In this document: positions 11,472 to 22,621 of the stretch, piece by piece | Layout of the letters: every line of letters starts with the position of its first letter | How positions within the stretch are numbered: the stretch's first letter is position 1 | Source: Mytilisepta virgata | Taxonomy: Eukaryota > Mollusca > Bivalvia > Mytilida > Mytilidae | Assembly: GCA_028015205.1 (NCBI GenBank) | Contig: CM051512.1 | Span: forward strand, 18,445,139-18,509,138 | DNA: 64,000 bases | Reading direction: 5' to 3' | The notes under the pieces: model-generated | What the model was told of the DNA's origin: nothing | The model's database searches: none | Seen by the model: the letters and a program-made list of their open reading frames with translations, nothing else | Program-made: the position numbers and the translations under genes

Positions 11472-12044
11472 AGAAAAAAAGAATCAGTCATGAAATACTC
11501 AACATCAATCGTATGACATGAATCAATTTTAAAATTAGACTAATATATGAACAAATTCAGTATCTTTTTTTGCATTGCTACTGTCGCCGGTTATTTTAAC
11601 CTTTCGGCATTAAATAATTACAATGTCCTTGGAATGTTTTATTCTGCAATATAATTAAATGAAACAAATATAAAATTGTATTTGAAGCATTTGAAATACA
11701 TTTAGCTTAATATTAAATGTAACTGAAAACAAATATTTGAACTTCGAAATTAAATTCAAAAGAAAAACCAACCTGCAATATAATGTCAAAGGTTTGCACC
11801 TTTGCGCTGTTCCACGCCTTTAAACAGAACGAAATAAGAAGGCTCAGGTAAGAATTTACACAGGTAAAACAGGTTAATTTGCATTTAAAGGTGTGCTCGA
11901 TTTAGTATATAAAAGTTCGTCTGTCGTCAATGTCCGTATACTAATATGAATATGAATATGAATTTATGATGAATATGATGACTTATAATGAATAACAAAA
12001 CAAAACACATGATACAACATACTTTTATAAAACACAAAATAATG

Positions 12045-12064
12045 CGGTGACACAGTCCCCCCTG
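12045..12064 (-). promoter_or_regulatory. Candidate polypurine tract / 3' LTR edge (copy C)
   Basis: Same caggggggac|tgtgtcaccg junction on the - strand as at 3701-3720, downstream of the unidentified ORF and gag remnant. Confidence 0.4.
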
Positions 12065-12400
12065 GGAATAAAAATTCGTCCCGAATTTAAAATTATAACA
12101 CTTGACTATAGGTGGCAATGCCTCGCTACATTCAATTCTACGAATTCATACATAAAATTCAATTATGTGTCAATACAAACACAAACACAAACTTCAAGAC
12201 ATTTTACGTTCATTTTCTCGAATAACTTTTTGGATATGAACAGACCATTGAGATGCAAGTTCATCACAAGCATGTATACCATCAATCAACTTAGGGTATT
12301 TATACCTCATCTTTCCTTTAGCACATGTTTGATGTACATAACTATGTATAAATGGAGTAGAAACACCATTTTGAACATTCAGTTCATATTTAGTTTTTTT

Positions 12401-12844
12401 TTAAATAGCATAAAGTCTATTTTGCATAGCGTCATATTGCGACTCATACTGTAAACAAGTTGTTTTCTTAACATTTAACCTATGTGTATTCCAGTTTACA
12501 AAATTCATTGTGCATGTAATTGTGAATACAACGGTACAGTTAAGACTTTTCAAACCACAGACGACTTCATTTAATTTATCACAATAGTTTTGTAAAATAC
12601 TATCTCCGTCATGCGTTAAGTCAATATAAGATTCTTCATATCGCGGATTCTTTTCCCGTGTCATAGAACAAATATCGGGTATTCCACAAAAGAAATATAC
12701 TATTTTAGTACCATCAACATATTGTAAATCACGTTTCGCAATTTCATACAAATCTAACAATTTTCCACCAGGTTTTGCAACTACTTTTACTCCCTCTAAG
12801 TTGAGACACTTCCCTCTACTTGAAGCATAAACAAAAGACTTCAT
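12401..12844 (-). CDS. Unidentified 147-residue ORF, intact in copy C
   Basis: An intact frame starting MKSFVYASSRGKC, with VVAKPGGKLLDLYEIA, TKIVYFFCGIPDIC, an SYIDLTHDGDSILQNYCDKL helix-like stretch and LNCTVVFTITCTMNFVNW. The glycine turn followed by a hydrophobic strand ending in G-x-P-D, then a second strand, is reminiscent of SGNH-hydrolase-like ORFs found beside retroelement gag genes. I cannot show a catalytic triad. It lies on the - strand 0.1-0.7 kb downstream of the gag remnant and upstream of the candidate polypurine tract, so it is probably an accessory ORF of the same element. The other copy (4115-4506) is frameshifted. Confidence 0.5.
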   Translation of the reverse strand: MKSFVYASSRGKCLNLEGVKVVAKPGGKLLDLYEIAKRDLQYVDGTKIVYFFCGIPDICSMTREKNPRYEESYIDLTHDGDSILQNYCDKLNEVVCGLKSLNCTVVFTITCTMNFVNWNTHRLNVKKTTCLQYESQYDAMQNRLYAI

Positions 12845-12989
12845 GATCTGTTTAAAAATGCACTGTACAGAAACCTAAAAAACAGTACAGACTATGTAAA
12901 AGAGAATCTTGACAATGTATGTGGCAAAAGTTTCTTTAATAACTGATTAAACTTCTCGGAATCAACAGAAATGGAATTTTGTTGAACTT

Positions 12990-13535
12990 GAGTTGGAACG
13001 GTCGAACCCGGAGAATTTCATAAATCAAGCTCGATTGCTCGGATTTCTCTTCTGAGAGTGTCAAAATTCTTAACTGTATCATATTTGTTTCTGCTAGCGT
13101 TTCGTAAAAGAGGATCACTTAAGCCGGACCAAATTTTGTTCTCAACATCTCATTTTTAGAATCAGGACTAATATGACCTTTTTCGATTGCAGACTGTAGA
13201 ATAGATTCAAGTTTCATACCACATAATCTGCGACTGTTTGATTGGGCTCTTGTTTTTCTCTATAAAACTTCTGTAACAAAGCCTCACTAGTTTAAACGTT
13301 ACCAAAAACGCCTTCTAGTTTTTCAACAATTTGACTAGGAGTCGCTGTTTCAGGCAAAGTTAACAATAAACCTCTCGCCTGACCCTTCAGAGAATTTCTA
13401 ATTGACTGAAGTATTACAATATCTGTATAATTACCCTCTCTTATCAGACATTTAACTTCGAACTTCAAGACTTCAAAACTTGTCTCACTTTTCTGATCAT
13501 CAGAAAAAATCGGAATTGCCAATTTGCTAAATTTG
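12990..13535 (-). pseudogene. Retrotransposon gag remnant (copy C)
   Basis: Homologous to 4650-5218. The open part (13522-13292) starts MAIPIFSDDQKSE and ends at a stop after KLEGVFGNV, where copy A reads through. The W of EVWKFEV is changed to L. Beyond the stop the gag-like reading continues only with frame changes. Confidence 0.6.
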
Positions 13536-13589
13536 AATTGACAACGCTCTGATCTTGATTATAAAATAAACTGTGATGTGTTTTGATAA

Positions 13590-14030
13590 TTTTGGGCTTA
13601 ACATCTCGTCTAACAGGAGCATCAGCAAACTGAAGAGGTGTAATCTCCTGGTTCTGTAGGCGGGTCTTGAGTGTGGTTAGTCTGGAGTCGATTTCTCTGT
13701 ACTTGCGTTTTCTTGGTACACGTTTTCCCCTGGCTTAGTACTGTAATAAAGTACAGGCATGGACAGCTTCCTCGCGTTGTAGTTCTAGGCCCATCTGTTG
13801 CGTAGTGGTTCCAAAGGTCGCGGTTAGTCTCTACCCAGTAGCTGGTGACGTAGTCTGTGAACGGGAGAGTTGATACATTGGTGTTTGAGTTGTCGATGTC
13901 TTGCGGTGGGTTGAAGTCTGATGTCGTAGCGCTGGTATACTTCCTGTAGAATAGTCAGTAGTCTGGTGTAGATCTGCACGCTCTTTCCTGGTAGGAGACT
14001 GTAAACTAGAGGAAACATGGTACCGTCAAC
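13590..14030 (-). pseudogene. MULE-type transposase fragment, decayed
   Basis: On the - strand, DGTMFPLVYSLLPGKS is followed by a short open frame. In another frame come YVTSYWVETNRDLWNHYATDGPRT and then KYREIDSRLTTLKTRL...NQEITPLQF, written here in parts. These are the order and style of MULE/FLYWCH-associated transposase-derived proteins: the start of the MULE domain, a later W-N-x-Y-x-T-D-G-P-R-T block and a basic C-terminal helix. The catalytic middle is missing and frames are shifted, so this is an internally deleted relic. G+C is higher than in its surroundings. Confidence 0.55.
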
Positions 14031-15546
14031 AATAGCATGGAATGTGTAAAGCTGATCATTTTTAATTAGCTTGCGTGATCATAGAGATCTCAGAGATTGC
14101 TTAGCTTGGAAGCAAACACAAAATTTTATTACATCATTTATCATATGATTATTTATCTTAATCAATTAAAAATGTCGGTAAATATTTGGAATCCAACAAA
14201 TCTCAGGTAAATTTACCTGTAAAATTAATTAGTGACTAATTACTAAAACAGCATAACCCACTACAACAACACCTATTGTTCTTTGCATGTAGGAATAGCC
14301 AGAATACTATTTTTTAAAATGTTGGAAAAGCCAGAAGACACCAATGTACATGTACTCAACTAAAAATTTGGAGATAAGGCCAAATCAATAATATTTGTTT
14401 CACTTGATATGACATGTATACGAACTGAAACCCTTTTACACTTAGAAAGCAGCAGTTTTCATTACAAAATAACTATTTTCATAATTACAATTAGTATGGA
14501 TATAATAAGTGACAATTTGTATTAATTACTGTATGCTTAAACTAGAGATAAACTATGAGAATTTTTTTTTCCTATAAATGCTGAGATACTTGCTGAAGTA
14601 AATTTGCCTCACTCAATTCTCCAGTCTTAAACGTTCCGTGAAAATTACATGTAACATGATAATACAGTTATTGTATGTATACTGTGGTCCTCTTATTTTT
14701 TTCTGAAGTAACCATACAAACGATAAGGAATATTCTTTGTTTGTAAACGTTGATAATCTCTTCATCAGTTGATCTTTGCAAAAAATTTCAATGTCGTGTA
14801 ATTTTCAAGGACATTTTGAAATACAATATCTATCTCCTTTTGATACAAATGCATGCCATTCTAAAGCCTAAGTTCTGAAAAAGCAGTCACTGAGATTTTT
14901 AACAGCTATAAATTCATTTTATGTCTTTAATCAAAGCTAGTTAATCCAAACATTAGGCCTATATTTTATGTTAATTACTTACATCATCTTAAACTCCAAA
15001 CAGAACACAAACCTAAGTTAAATACTTGCATTGAAATTTTCAGTGGATGAATGTTGAAAACCAAAACAACATTCCCAAAAGTTGAAGAGCAAATATAAAT
15101 ATGCAAAAATGACAAAAAGGGGTAAAGCCAAAACCATGAGCACAACTGACGAGTCGTAAATCGACGAAATGTGCACATTTTGTGCATTAAAATTGGTATC
15201 AAAGAATTTTATCCATAAACGGGACAAGCACGTTAACACGAAACCACCTAGCGGTTCTAGATTTTTAGAGCAATTCTATTCATTCTGTACAGGCATGGAT
15301 TCAAACGGGGGCACATCCGGCACAAAAAAAAATTAAGAAATAAAAATTTAGCATAAATTCGTCCAAAATGATTTTAAATCAAAAGCAAATCCTGGATCTT
15401 CACTGTGACCTACTGTACATTTGTTATTTTCTAATAATTATTTTGTTATTAAATCTTTTATCCATCTTAATTTATTCTTCATATTGTGGAACCTTATTGT
15501 TCTGTACTCTTTATTTTTTCAGGTCTTATTTTTTATGATCACTTAT
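14031..15546. other. Intergenic DNA with a dispersed repeat
   Basis: No gene recognised. About 15035-15235 (gttgaaaaccaaaacaac...ttgaagagca...gacgagtcgtaaatcgacg...) is a dispersed repeat. Related pieces occur at 46990-47100 (same strand) and 58185-58305 (inverted). Confidence 0.5.
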
Positions 15547-15895
15547 AAAGTGAGAAACGAAATCGAAACGAAACGAAAAGAAATATGACGAAACGAAACG
15601 AAATACAAGGAAACGAAATATATCGAAACGAAACGAAATAATACTTTAACCCAAATAATTCTTGAAAAGCGAATCTATCTAAGCTGTTTTGGCGTAGTTT
15701 TGATCGTCTACATATGGCAATTTGGCGATGCTTTTGATAATAATTTTTGTTTTATTCAAGTCATTCGTTTTCGATTTTTGAACTTGAATTAAGCAACTAC
15801 AAACTTGAATTTTTACTATGGTTTTTTATGTAAACCAGGAACTGTATATGATCCCTGTGTAAACTCAGTGTTTTATCTCTTCAATAACACATAAT
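15547..15895. repeat. Direct repeat with (CGAAA)n array, copy 1
   Basis: Starts with gaaacgaaatcgaaacgaaa and continues through aagcgaatctatctaagctg to gtgttttatctcttcaata. The same order recurs at 17567-17934 with a few indels, so it is one duplicated segment rather than two independent microsatellites. Confidence 0.8.
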
Positions 15896-15914
15896 TTGTT
15901 TTTTTACGAATCTG

Positions 15915-16222
15915 AACAAAATGAGCAAACTTTGTAAAGGACCTTTCATACATCATTCCTGTCAAGTTTGGTTCAACTTCCTTCGGTACTTTTAGAGGAG
16001 TTGATGATTAACATTTTTTCCCATAGGGTCCAATGTTAAATTATGTTCTGCGCTGGCGGCCATGTTTTTTGACGGACCGGAACGAAATGAGTAAACTTTG
16101 TACAGGACCTTCCATACATCATTCCTGTCAAGTTTGGTTCAACTTCCTTCAGTACTTTCAGAGGAGTTGATGATTAGCATGTTTTCCCATAGGGTCCAAT
16201 GTTAAACTATGTTCTGCGCTGG
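15915..16222. repeat. Two-copy tandem repeat, ~160-bp unit
   Basis: The block aatgag(c/t)aaactttgta...cctt(t/c)catacatcattcctgtcaag through catagggtccaatgttaaa(t/c)tatgttctgcgctggc occurs at about 15918-16055 and 16085-16222. It resembles widespread bivalve satellite-like repeats. Confidence 0.75.
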
Positions 16223-17276
16223 CATAGTTATGAATGAAAAATGAAGGGATATGGAGTAAATATACATGAGACAAAATCCCAAAAATACATGGTAAACAAA
16301 GCAATGGAACAACGCTTTTATTGTTGTTCTTCATCTTGAAGTCACCATTATTTTGAAATTTTTGTTATATCAATATTAATAACTAACAAAAATACAGTCA
16401 TTTTTGATTGATTGGCTTTTTGATGTTTTCTTCATATCGTCGATGTACCGTATATAAGTAGACGAAACTTAACAACGGTGTACAACCGGCCCACCCGAGA
16501 CCATCGGTAACACCGGATACGTTTAAAATTGGATGGCTAGGTATGTCTTTTTATGAAAAGCAAACGGGTCAAAATTTAATTATATGGCTTTTCATACTTG
16601 GCAAATCAATCAGCTGAAGTGAAAACACTCCGTTTAACTGATTGTCTCGGATTCGCTGATTGTATACCGTGTTAAATATCTCTCCAAGATTGCCGTCACG
16701 ACCCGACATAATTAAACTTAGGACTCTATGGGGAATACTATTTGAAGATCTCCTTTAAAACTGCTGGGCTAATTGGAACCAAACTTTGGTGGAATAGTCC
16801 TTGGGTGGTCCCCTTCTAAATTTTTGTCTGTTGTCCCCGACCTTCAACCAAGATAGTTTCCGGAGCTAATTATAGAAAGGGGGAAAGAAATTTTTTAAAT
16901 CTTTTCCTCTGAAACTGCAAAGTCAGTATCAACCAAACTTTACTTTAATGATCCTTTGATGGTCCTCTAAATCCAATGGGCAATTTGGCCTTAATCATTA
17001 TTAGGGGTGTCCAGTTTCAAATTTGTGTCAAAGGATGCTCCGAACCAATAATGTTTATAGGAGAACTTATATAAGCTCCTTACAGTCTCTAGTTTGTTTG
17101 AAATATTGTTTGTAGTATAGAGACTTGTAGGCTTGATATGTCGTGTTCACAGTTTTTCTAAATTTGGGGCAAATATAGTGTGTATGTATCTCCGTCCACA
17201 TGTTGAAGACCGTATGGTAGAGTCTGTTTGCTACACCCGAATATCGGCATCGCTACATACAAAAAATTTGTATCTT
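16223..17276. other. Intergenic DNA, dispersed repeat debris
   Basis: No gene. 16735-17040 reads like a member of the 'ctgggctaattggaaccaaactttggtgg...ggtcc' bivalve repeat family, also seen at 27340-27805 and 29960-30780. Confidence 0.45.
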
Positions 17277-17405
17277 AACTCGAACTTTAACTCGAACTGT
17301 AACTCTAACTCGAAATGTAACTCGATAATATGACATTAGAAATTAATATTTCGAGTTCACTCGAACTTCAACTCGAACTCAAACTTTAACTCGAACTCGA
17401 TGTTT
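17277..17405. repeat. Degenerate (AACTCG)n microsatellite, block 2
   Basis: Repeated aactcgaa/taactcgaac motifs. The right flank (tgtttagtcacatcc) matches that of block 1. Confidence 0.75.
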
Positions 17406-17566
17406 AGTCACATCCGTATTAATTAAACTTTAAACATGTATGTTAAAGCATATAGAATGGAGAATGGAAACGGGGAATGTGTCAAAAGAGCAAAAAAACA
17501 TATATATACAACCTATGTATATATTTATGTAGGAAATATATAAAACATAACTTAAAAAGAGTACTT

Positions 17567-17934
17567 TTAAAGTGAGAAACGAAATCGAAACGAAACGAAA
17601 AGAAATATGACAAAACGAAACAAAACGAAATATGTCGAAACGAAACGAAATCATACTTTAACCGAAAAATTTCTTGAAAAGCGAATCTATCTTAGCTGTT
17701 TTGGCGTATAGTTTTGATCGTCTACATATGGCAATTTGGCGATGCTTTTGATAATAATTATTGTTTAAACGAATATTTAAGATGAAGGGAAATATCCCTA
17801 TGTTCTCTTAATGAATTATCGCTTTTTTTATTCAAGTCATTCGTTTTCGATTTTTGAACTTGAATAAAGCAACTACAAACTCGAATTTTTACTATGGTTT
17901 TTTATGTAAACTCAGTGTTTTATCTCTTCAATAA
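17567..17934. repeat. Direct repeat with (CGAAA)n array, copy 2
   Basis: Second copy of 15547-15895. It carries an extra ~65-bp internal stretch (about 17765-17830) not in copy 1. Confidence 0.75.
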
Positions 17935-18560
17935 GACATTTGCAATTGTTCAAAATGAACCCTACCGCATACATCTCATATTGCATATCGGCTTGGAGTT
18001 TTTAAATTTTCCGGCCTCTGTTGTAACATTCAAAGACATAAGATCTATATATAGCGATATTAATAGATATGTGTTGCGTTCTATTAAAATTCCCTAAGTT
18101 GCTGATGTTTCGTTTCGTTTCGATTCAGTTGCTAGTATTTCGAAAGTATAATTTAAACATTTGAAAAAAAGTAATATATAGTGCTAATAAATCTTGAAAT
18201 TTATGATATGTTTAAACGGGTATAATAAAGAACATTATAAAATAGAAATTTTTGCAGAGACTACAAGTTAAGATAATCACATTTTGATGAAATAAATTCG
18301 TATATTATTTTTTCCGTTCCATCTTCAATCTGTATATTATGTTTTGAAACGTTCGGAAGTTGCCAGAGTCTTCGTTGAAAATTGGAAAGTAAACGAGGGC
18401 TTCGGAAATTAATTCCTGGAAGTGAAAAAAAAATCCAGAATTGGACAGGTAAACAGCACACGAAGGGGTTGTCAGTGATCAATAGTGATATGAGGAAGAA
18501 AGAAAGTTGTAATCTAGAATTTTTGTATAGCTGACATCATCTTTACAAAATGCATCTTTA
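17935..18560. other. Intergenic DNA, no gene seen
   Basis: Contains a short inverted piece of the CGAAA array (tttcgtttcgtttcg near 18110). Otherwise there is nothing recognisable up to the LINE 3' tail. Confidence 0.45.
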
Positions 18561-18796
18561 TACGAAATACGAAATATTTATTTGTTGTAACACATTTACA
18601 GTAAATGGTTATAACACATACAATACACATAATATCCATATAATGGTATTTATATGGATGTAGAAATTAAACTAATACTATAATAAACTTATAGACTATA
18701 GCTAGATATATGTGAACTTGGAGCGACAGTGGCAAGCTAATATAATTAGTTACAATTTGTAATAAAAATGAATGATAGTAAAATCTCTTATAGTGG

Positions 18797-19790
18797 TTAA
18801 CTAGATTCCTGACATTTATTTATGTAATCAATTACTGCTTTCAGTATTATTTTAGAGTTACTGTTTAGAAGATTAACTATATTATTTTCATTTAAAACAT
18901 TAAAATTTTTCAAGGTACAATTGACCTTTTGGTTCAGTTCTGTTCTATAATTTCTATAGGAAGGACAATGAATAAAAAAATGCATTTCATCTTCAATTTG
19001 GGAAGTACTGCATTTTTTACATATCCTTTCGTTTTTAGGAATATTTTTATACCGTCCTCTTTCTATTGACAGAGGATGAGCACTAATTCTGTATTTACAG
19101 ATTATAGATCGGTCTGATTGGAATTTACAGATATCTACATAGTGTGGTCTTTGATTAAATTTATAGATATAATTGTAGAAAGACAATTTATTACTATTTG
19201 CCAAGCAACTATTTCGATTTTGCAAGGCTTGGTCATATATTCTTTGCTTGAAGTTTCTTATATTTTTGGTAATATTTGTTTCATTATTTGTAACATAGCT
19301 GAAACCTAATTCTCCAATCCATTTTTTGGTGGCTGTTATCCATGGATTATTTTGAGGGATGTTATTAAAAAACTTATGGGCTAAACTGTTCTTAGAATTA
19401 GAAATATGGTCAAGAAATTTTAGAGTTAATAGTTTTATCTTTTCTCTTAAGGGATATCGGTTGAGTTCAGCTAGACAGGCAACATTTGTAGCTTTGCTAT
19501 GGACTCCTAGTATTTCTTTAATAAACTTTATATGTAGATGCTCAAAGGTGTCTGTATCCATCAGATTGCAATACGGCCCCCAGACTTCACATCCGTAGAG
19601 TGTTATAGGGGCGACTAATGTGTCAAATAGTTTTTCTAATAAGTTGCAAGGATTATTAAGTCCTATAGTTTTCTTTATTTTAAACCATGCTTTACGTCCC
19701 TTCTCCATTAATAATTTGGTGATAAGATTTATGTTACCTGTATGTTTTAACGTTATACCAAGATAACAATATGAATTTACAGTTTCGAGA
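18797..19790 (-). CDS. LINE ORF2, C-terminal part (after frameshift)
   Basis: This frame is open from about 19790, just past the frameshift (ETVNSYCYLGITLKH), through LYGCEVWGPYC and a long helical region. It then reaches RISAHPLSIERGRYKN and a cysteine/histidine cluster (CKKC...IHC), which is the RT-thumb and C-terminal zinc-binding-like region of this LINE type. The first ATG in the open frame is at 19708. It belongs to the same polypeptide as 19777-22254, displaced by one base. Reverse transcription domain completion and RNA binding are family knowledge. Confidence 0.8.
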
Positions 19791-22254
19791 AAGTATTATT
19801 AATGCTGAAAGAATTTAAGTGAGTTTTACCATTTGAATTAAAAATAATGACTTTTGACTTCTGTTCATTTATCTCCAACTTCCAAGAGGAGCAAAACTGA
19901 TTTAGAGCATCAAGAGATGTTTGTAATCCATTTTGGGTGCTTGACAATAATATAATATCATCTGCATAAAGAAGAGAATTAATTGAAATGTTTCCGATAG
20001 TAATTGGGTCTGTTTGGCAGTTATTCAAATTTGAAACAACATCATTAACATAGATATTAAATAGGATGGGGCTAAGTACGTCACCTTGTTTTACTCCACA
20101 TTTTGAAACAAATTTTCGGCTTAAACCGTTTTGGAATTTTATTCTACAGATAGGGTCTTGATACATTGAATATATTATTTTAAAAATCTTTGTTGGGAAA
20201 TTGTTTACAAATAGTTTGTAAAAGAGACCTTCGCGCCAGACTGTGTCGAATGCCTTCCTTAGATCAATGAAAGCAGCAAATACTTTCTTTTTATTGGCTT
20301 TGTATGTGTCAATGATTGATTTGACAGTGAAAATGTGATCAGTGGTTCTGGATTTTTCTTTGAAACCTATTTGATTTTCACAAATGAGATTATTACTATC
20401 AGTGAATTTTATGATTCTTGCCAATAAAACCTTGTTGAATAATTTTCCTAGATTGGAGGTTAGTGAGATTCCTCTATAGTTTGATGGATCAGCTTTATCA
20501 CCTTTTTTATGTATTAATGATATATAACTTTCATTCCATAGTTTGGGGAATTGACCTTTTTTAAAGATTAAATTAAAAAGTTTTTGAAGTGGTTCAAGTA
20601 ACTGATTTGTTCCATATTTAAGCATTTCATTAGAAATTAGATCACTGGCTGTTGATTTTCCATTTTTTAGGATTTTAATAGCTTTAGTAATTTCCTCTTT
20701 ATTAATGGGTTCGTCATACAAATTCATGTTGTGATCCTCTATCTTATTTAAATTTTCCATATAATTGTTTAATTGAGCTCTTATAGATATGTGGGATTTG
20801 CTATCTGGGATATGATCAGAGTGTTTATTGATTTTTTCAAAGAATTGAACAAACTCTTCTTTATTTGAAATATTTTCTTCATTATTTGTAGTTGATTTAT
20901 TAAGTTTATTAACCAAGTTCCAAAATGTTTTTGGGTCATTGTCAATGTTTGAACAAATCTTATCACAAATTTTATTTTGAAATCTTTTTTCTTCTTTTTT
21001 ACAAGTTCTTCTGTATCTAGAAAGAAAAGAGTAGTATTTTATTCTATATTGTGTGTTATTAGGGTATTTGTTCACTAAAGAGAGGTAACTTTTCACTGTG
21101 TTTCTGAGATCATGACAAGAGTCAGAAAACCATTCATTCTTTTTTGTCTTTTTCTTTTTTTGGGGCAATTTTCCCTTAATGAATTTAGCAGACATTGTGG
21201 CTGCTTCGTGTAGTACTGAATTGAGTTTTGTTAAGGCCAAATCAATATTTTCATTATTATCATGTAAGAAATCTTCAAGTTTATTTTTTATTGGTTCACT
21301 TTGAATGTAAGCTTTATGGTTTTCAATTGCTGTATTGTCCCAGATATATTTTCCTGGAAAGGGGGTCAGATCACTTCTATCTAGTTTATTATAAAAGCAA
21401 GTTAGTAGGCAACAGTTAATTAGACAATGGTCAGATATATTTGTTAGATCATTTACTGTAAAACTACAGATGCCTTGTAATAGGCCTGTAGACACAAGAG
21501 TATAGTCAACAACACTACTACCATTGTAGGTTGTACAAGTATATTTTCCTTGAATATCTCCAATTGTACGACCATTAAGGATTCTCAAACTTGTTTCTTT
21601 GCAAAGATTAAGTAGCTCTTTACCACTTTTATTGGATAGTTTCTTGTCCATGTTATTTCGTGGGGAGGGGGAGTCAATTATATAATTTTGATCATCAAAG
21701 TGGGGGTGTTCAGAATCATCGGCAGCAACGAAATCCGGATTTGAGCCTGTGTAGGCGTTGAAATCGCCTTGAACAATTATATCACCTAATGAACTGTAGT
21801 GTTCAATATCACTAAGCAGTATTGAGTATAACTCGTTTAGGTCTTGATTGTTACTAGCTGAATTTTCGGGTGAAAAATAAACAATTCCAAGGAAGACATC
21901 ACGTTTAAGATTGAAGAAAGATTTAAGAAGTTTAATCCAAACAATATCCGTATTTTTAATGGGCAATTTGGATATTCCATTTTTAAGTTCAGATTTGACA
22001 TATATAGAAATGCCACCAGAAGATCTTCTGGCTTTTTTATGTTTTTTCCTTGTACTATTGGATATTGAAGTAAAACCTGTAATATTAATTTCAGGGTTGT
22101 CACTGCCGCACCAAGTTTCGACTAAACTTAACACATGCACTTTACAAACATCTTTAAGAAATGAATCATCAATGGCTTTGTTATTAGAAAATCCATGAAC
22201 ATTCCACAATGCAATATTTAGATTTGCATAATTTTTGTCAATGGGTTTAGGCAT
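19777..22254 (-). CDS. LINE ORF2, endonuclease plus reverse transcriptase
   Basis: 825 residues from the ATG at 22254. The N-terminal endonuclease/exonuclease/phosphatase fold is shown by LNIALWNVHGF, LVETWC, VQGDFNAYTGS and ISDHCLINC. The reverse transcriptase is shown by LISNEMLKYG, SYISLIHKKGDKADPSNYRG, FIDLRKAFDTVWREG, GVKQGDVLSPILFNIYVND and the catalytic LLYADDIILLS. Family role: nick target DNA and copy the element RNA in place. The frame stops at NTFSKL*, while the expected continuation is in the next frame. One base missing from the T-run near 19790 would explain it. Confidence 0.9.
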   Translation of the reverse strand: MPKPIDKNYANLNIALWNVHGFSNNKAIDDSFLKDVCKVHVLSLVETWCGSDNPEINITGFTSISNSTRKKHKKARRSSGGISIYVKSELKNGISKLPIKNTDIVWIKLLKSFFNLKRDVFLGIVYFSPENSASNNQDLNELYSILLSDIEHYSSLGDIIVQGDFNAYTGSNPDFVAADDSEHPHFDDQNYIIDSPSPRNNMDKKLSNKSGKELLNLCKETSLRILNGRTIGDIQGKYTCTTYNGSSVVDYTLVSTGLLQGICSFTVNDLTNISDHCLINCCLLTCFYNKLDRSDLTPFPGKYIWDNTAIENHKAYIQSEPIKNKLEDFLHDNNENIDLALTKLNSVLHEAATMSAKFIKGKLPQKKKKTKKNEWFSDSCHDLRNTVKSYLSLVNKYPNNTQYRIKYYSFLSRYRRTCKKEEKRFQNKICDKICSNIDNDPKTFWNLVNKLNKSTTNNEENISNKEEFVQFFEKINKHSDHIPDSKSHISIRAQLNNYMENLNKIEDHNMNLYDEPINKEEITKAIKILKNGKSTASDLISNEMLKYGTNQLLEPLQKLFNLIFKKGQFPKLWNESYISLIHKKGDKADPSNYRGISLTSNLGKLFNKVLLARIIKFTDSNNLICENQIGFKEKSRTTDHIFTVKSIIDTYKANKKKVFAAFIDLRKAFDTVWREGLFYKLFVNNFPTKIFKIIYSMYQDPICRIKFQNGLSRKFVSKCGVKQGDVLSPILFNIYVNDVVSNLNNCQTDPITIGNISINSLLYADDIILLSSTQNGLQTSLDALNQFCSSWKLEINEQKSKVIIFNSNGKTHLNSFSINNTFSKL

Positions 22255-22573
22255 TTATAGAAAAAATTACCATTTAAGGATGTAAAATGGGTTTGTTAAT
22301 GAGTGCTTTGGATAGTTTTCACTTTCATATATGAATTATATGTATATTTTGAATTTAATCATTAATTTTTCGTTGGGGGTATAAAATTATTTTAAAGCAT
22401 GTTTGGCAAAAATTAAAGTTAATTTCCCATTGCTTAATATGTATGGACATGATGGAAAAGTACATTTTGATAAAAATATACAGTATACAAATGTATATAG
22501 AAGTACACATATAAGTACACATATAATGATAAATGGCTATAGTAAATCATTATATACATGTAGATAATAATTG

Positions 22574-22621
<48 letters not shown>

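Larger units (their letters stand above)
9571..13551. repeat. Copy C of the triplicated unit
   Basis: Direct, near-identical match to copy A from about 1245 to 5232. It ends at gctctg, the base position where copy A is interrupted by the Harbinger element, and continues as atcttgattataaaat, giving an apparent empty site. It contains a 25-C homopolymer where A has 9 C. Confidence 0.9.

Noticed and set aside
12047..12454. 135-residue + strand ORF across the retroelement region
   Set aside because: It is antisense to the candidate LTR edge and the unidentified ORF, has no family resemblance, and its homologue in copy A is shorter.
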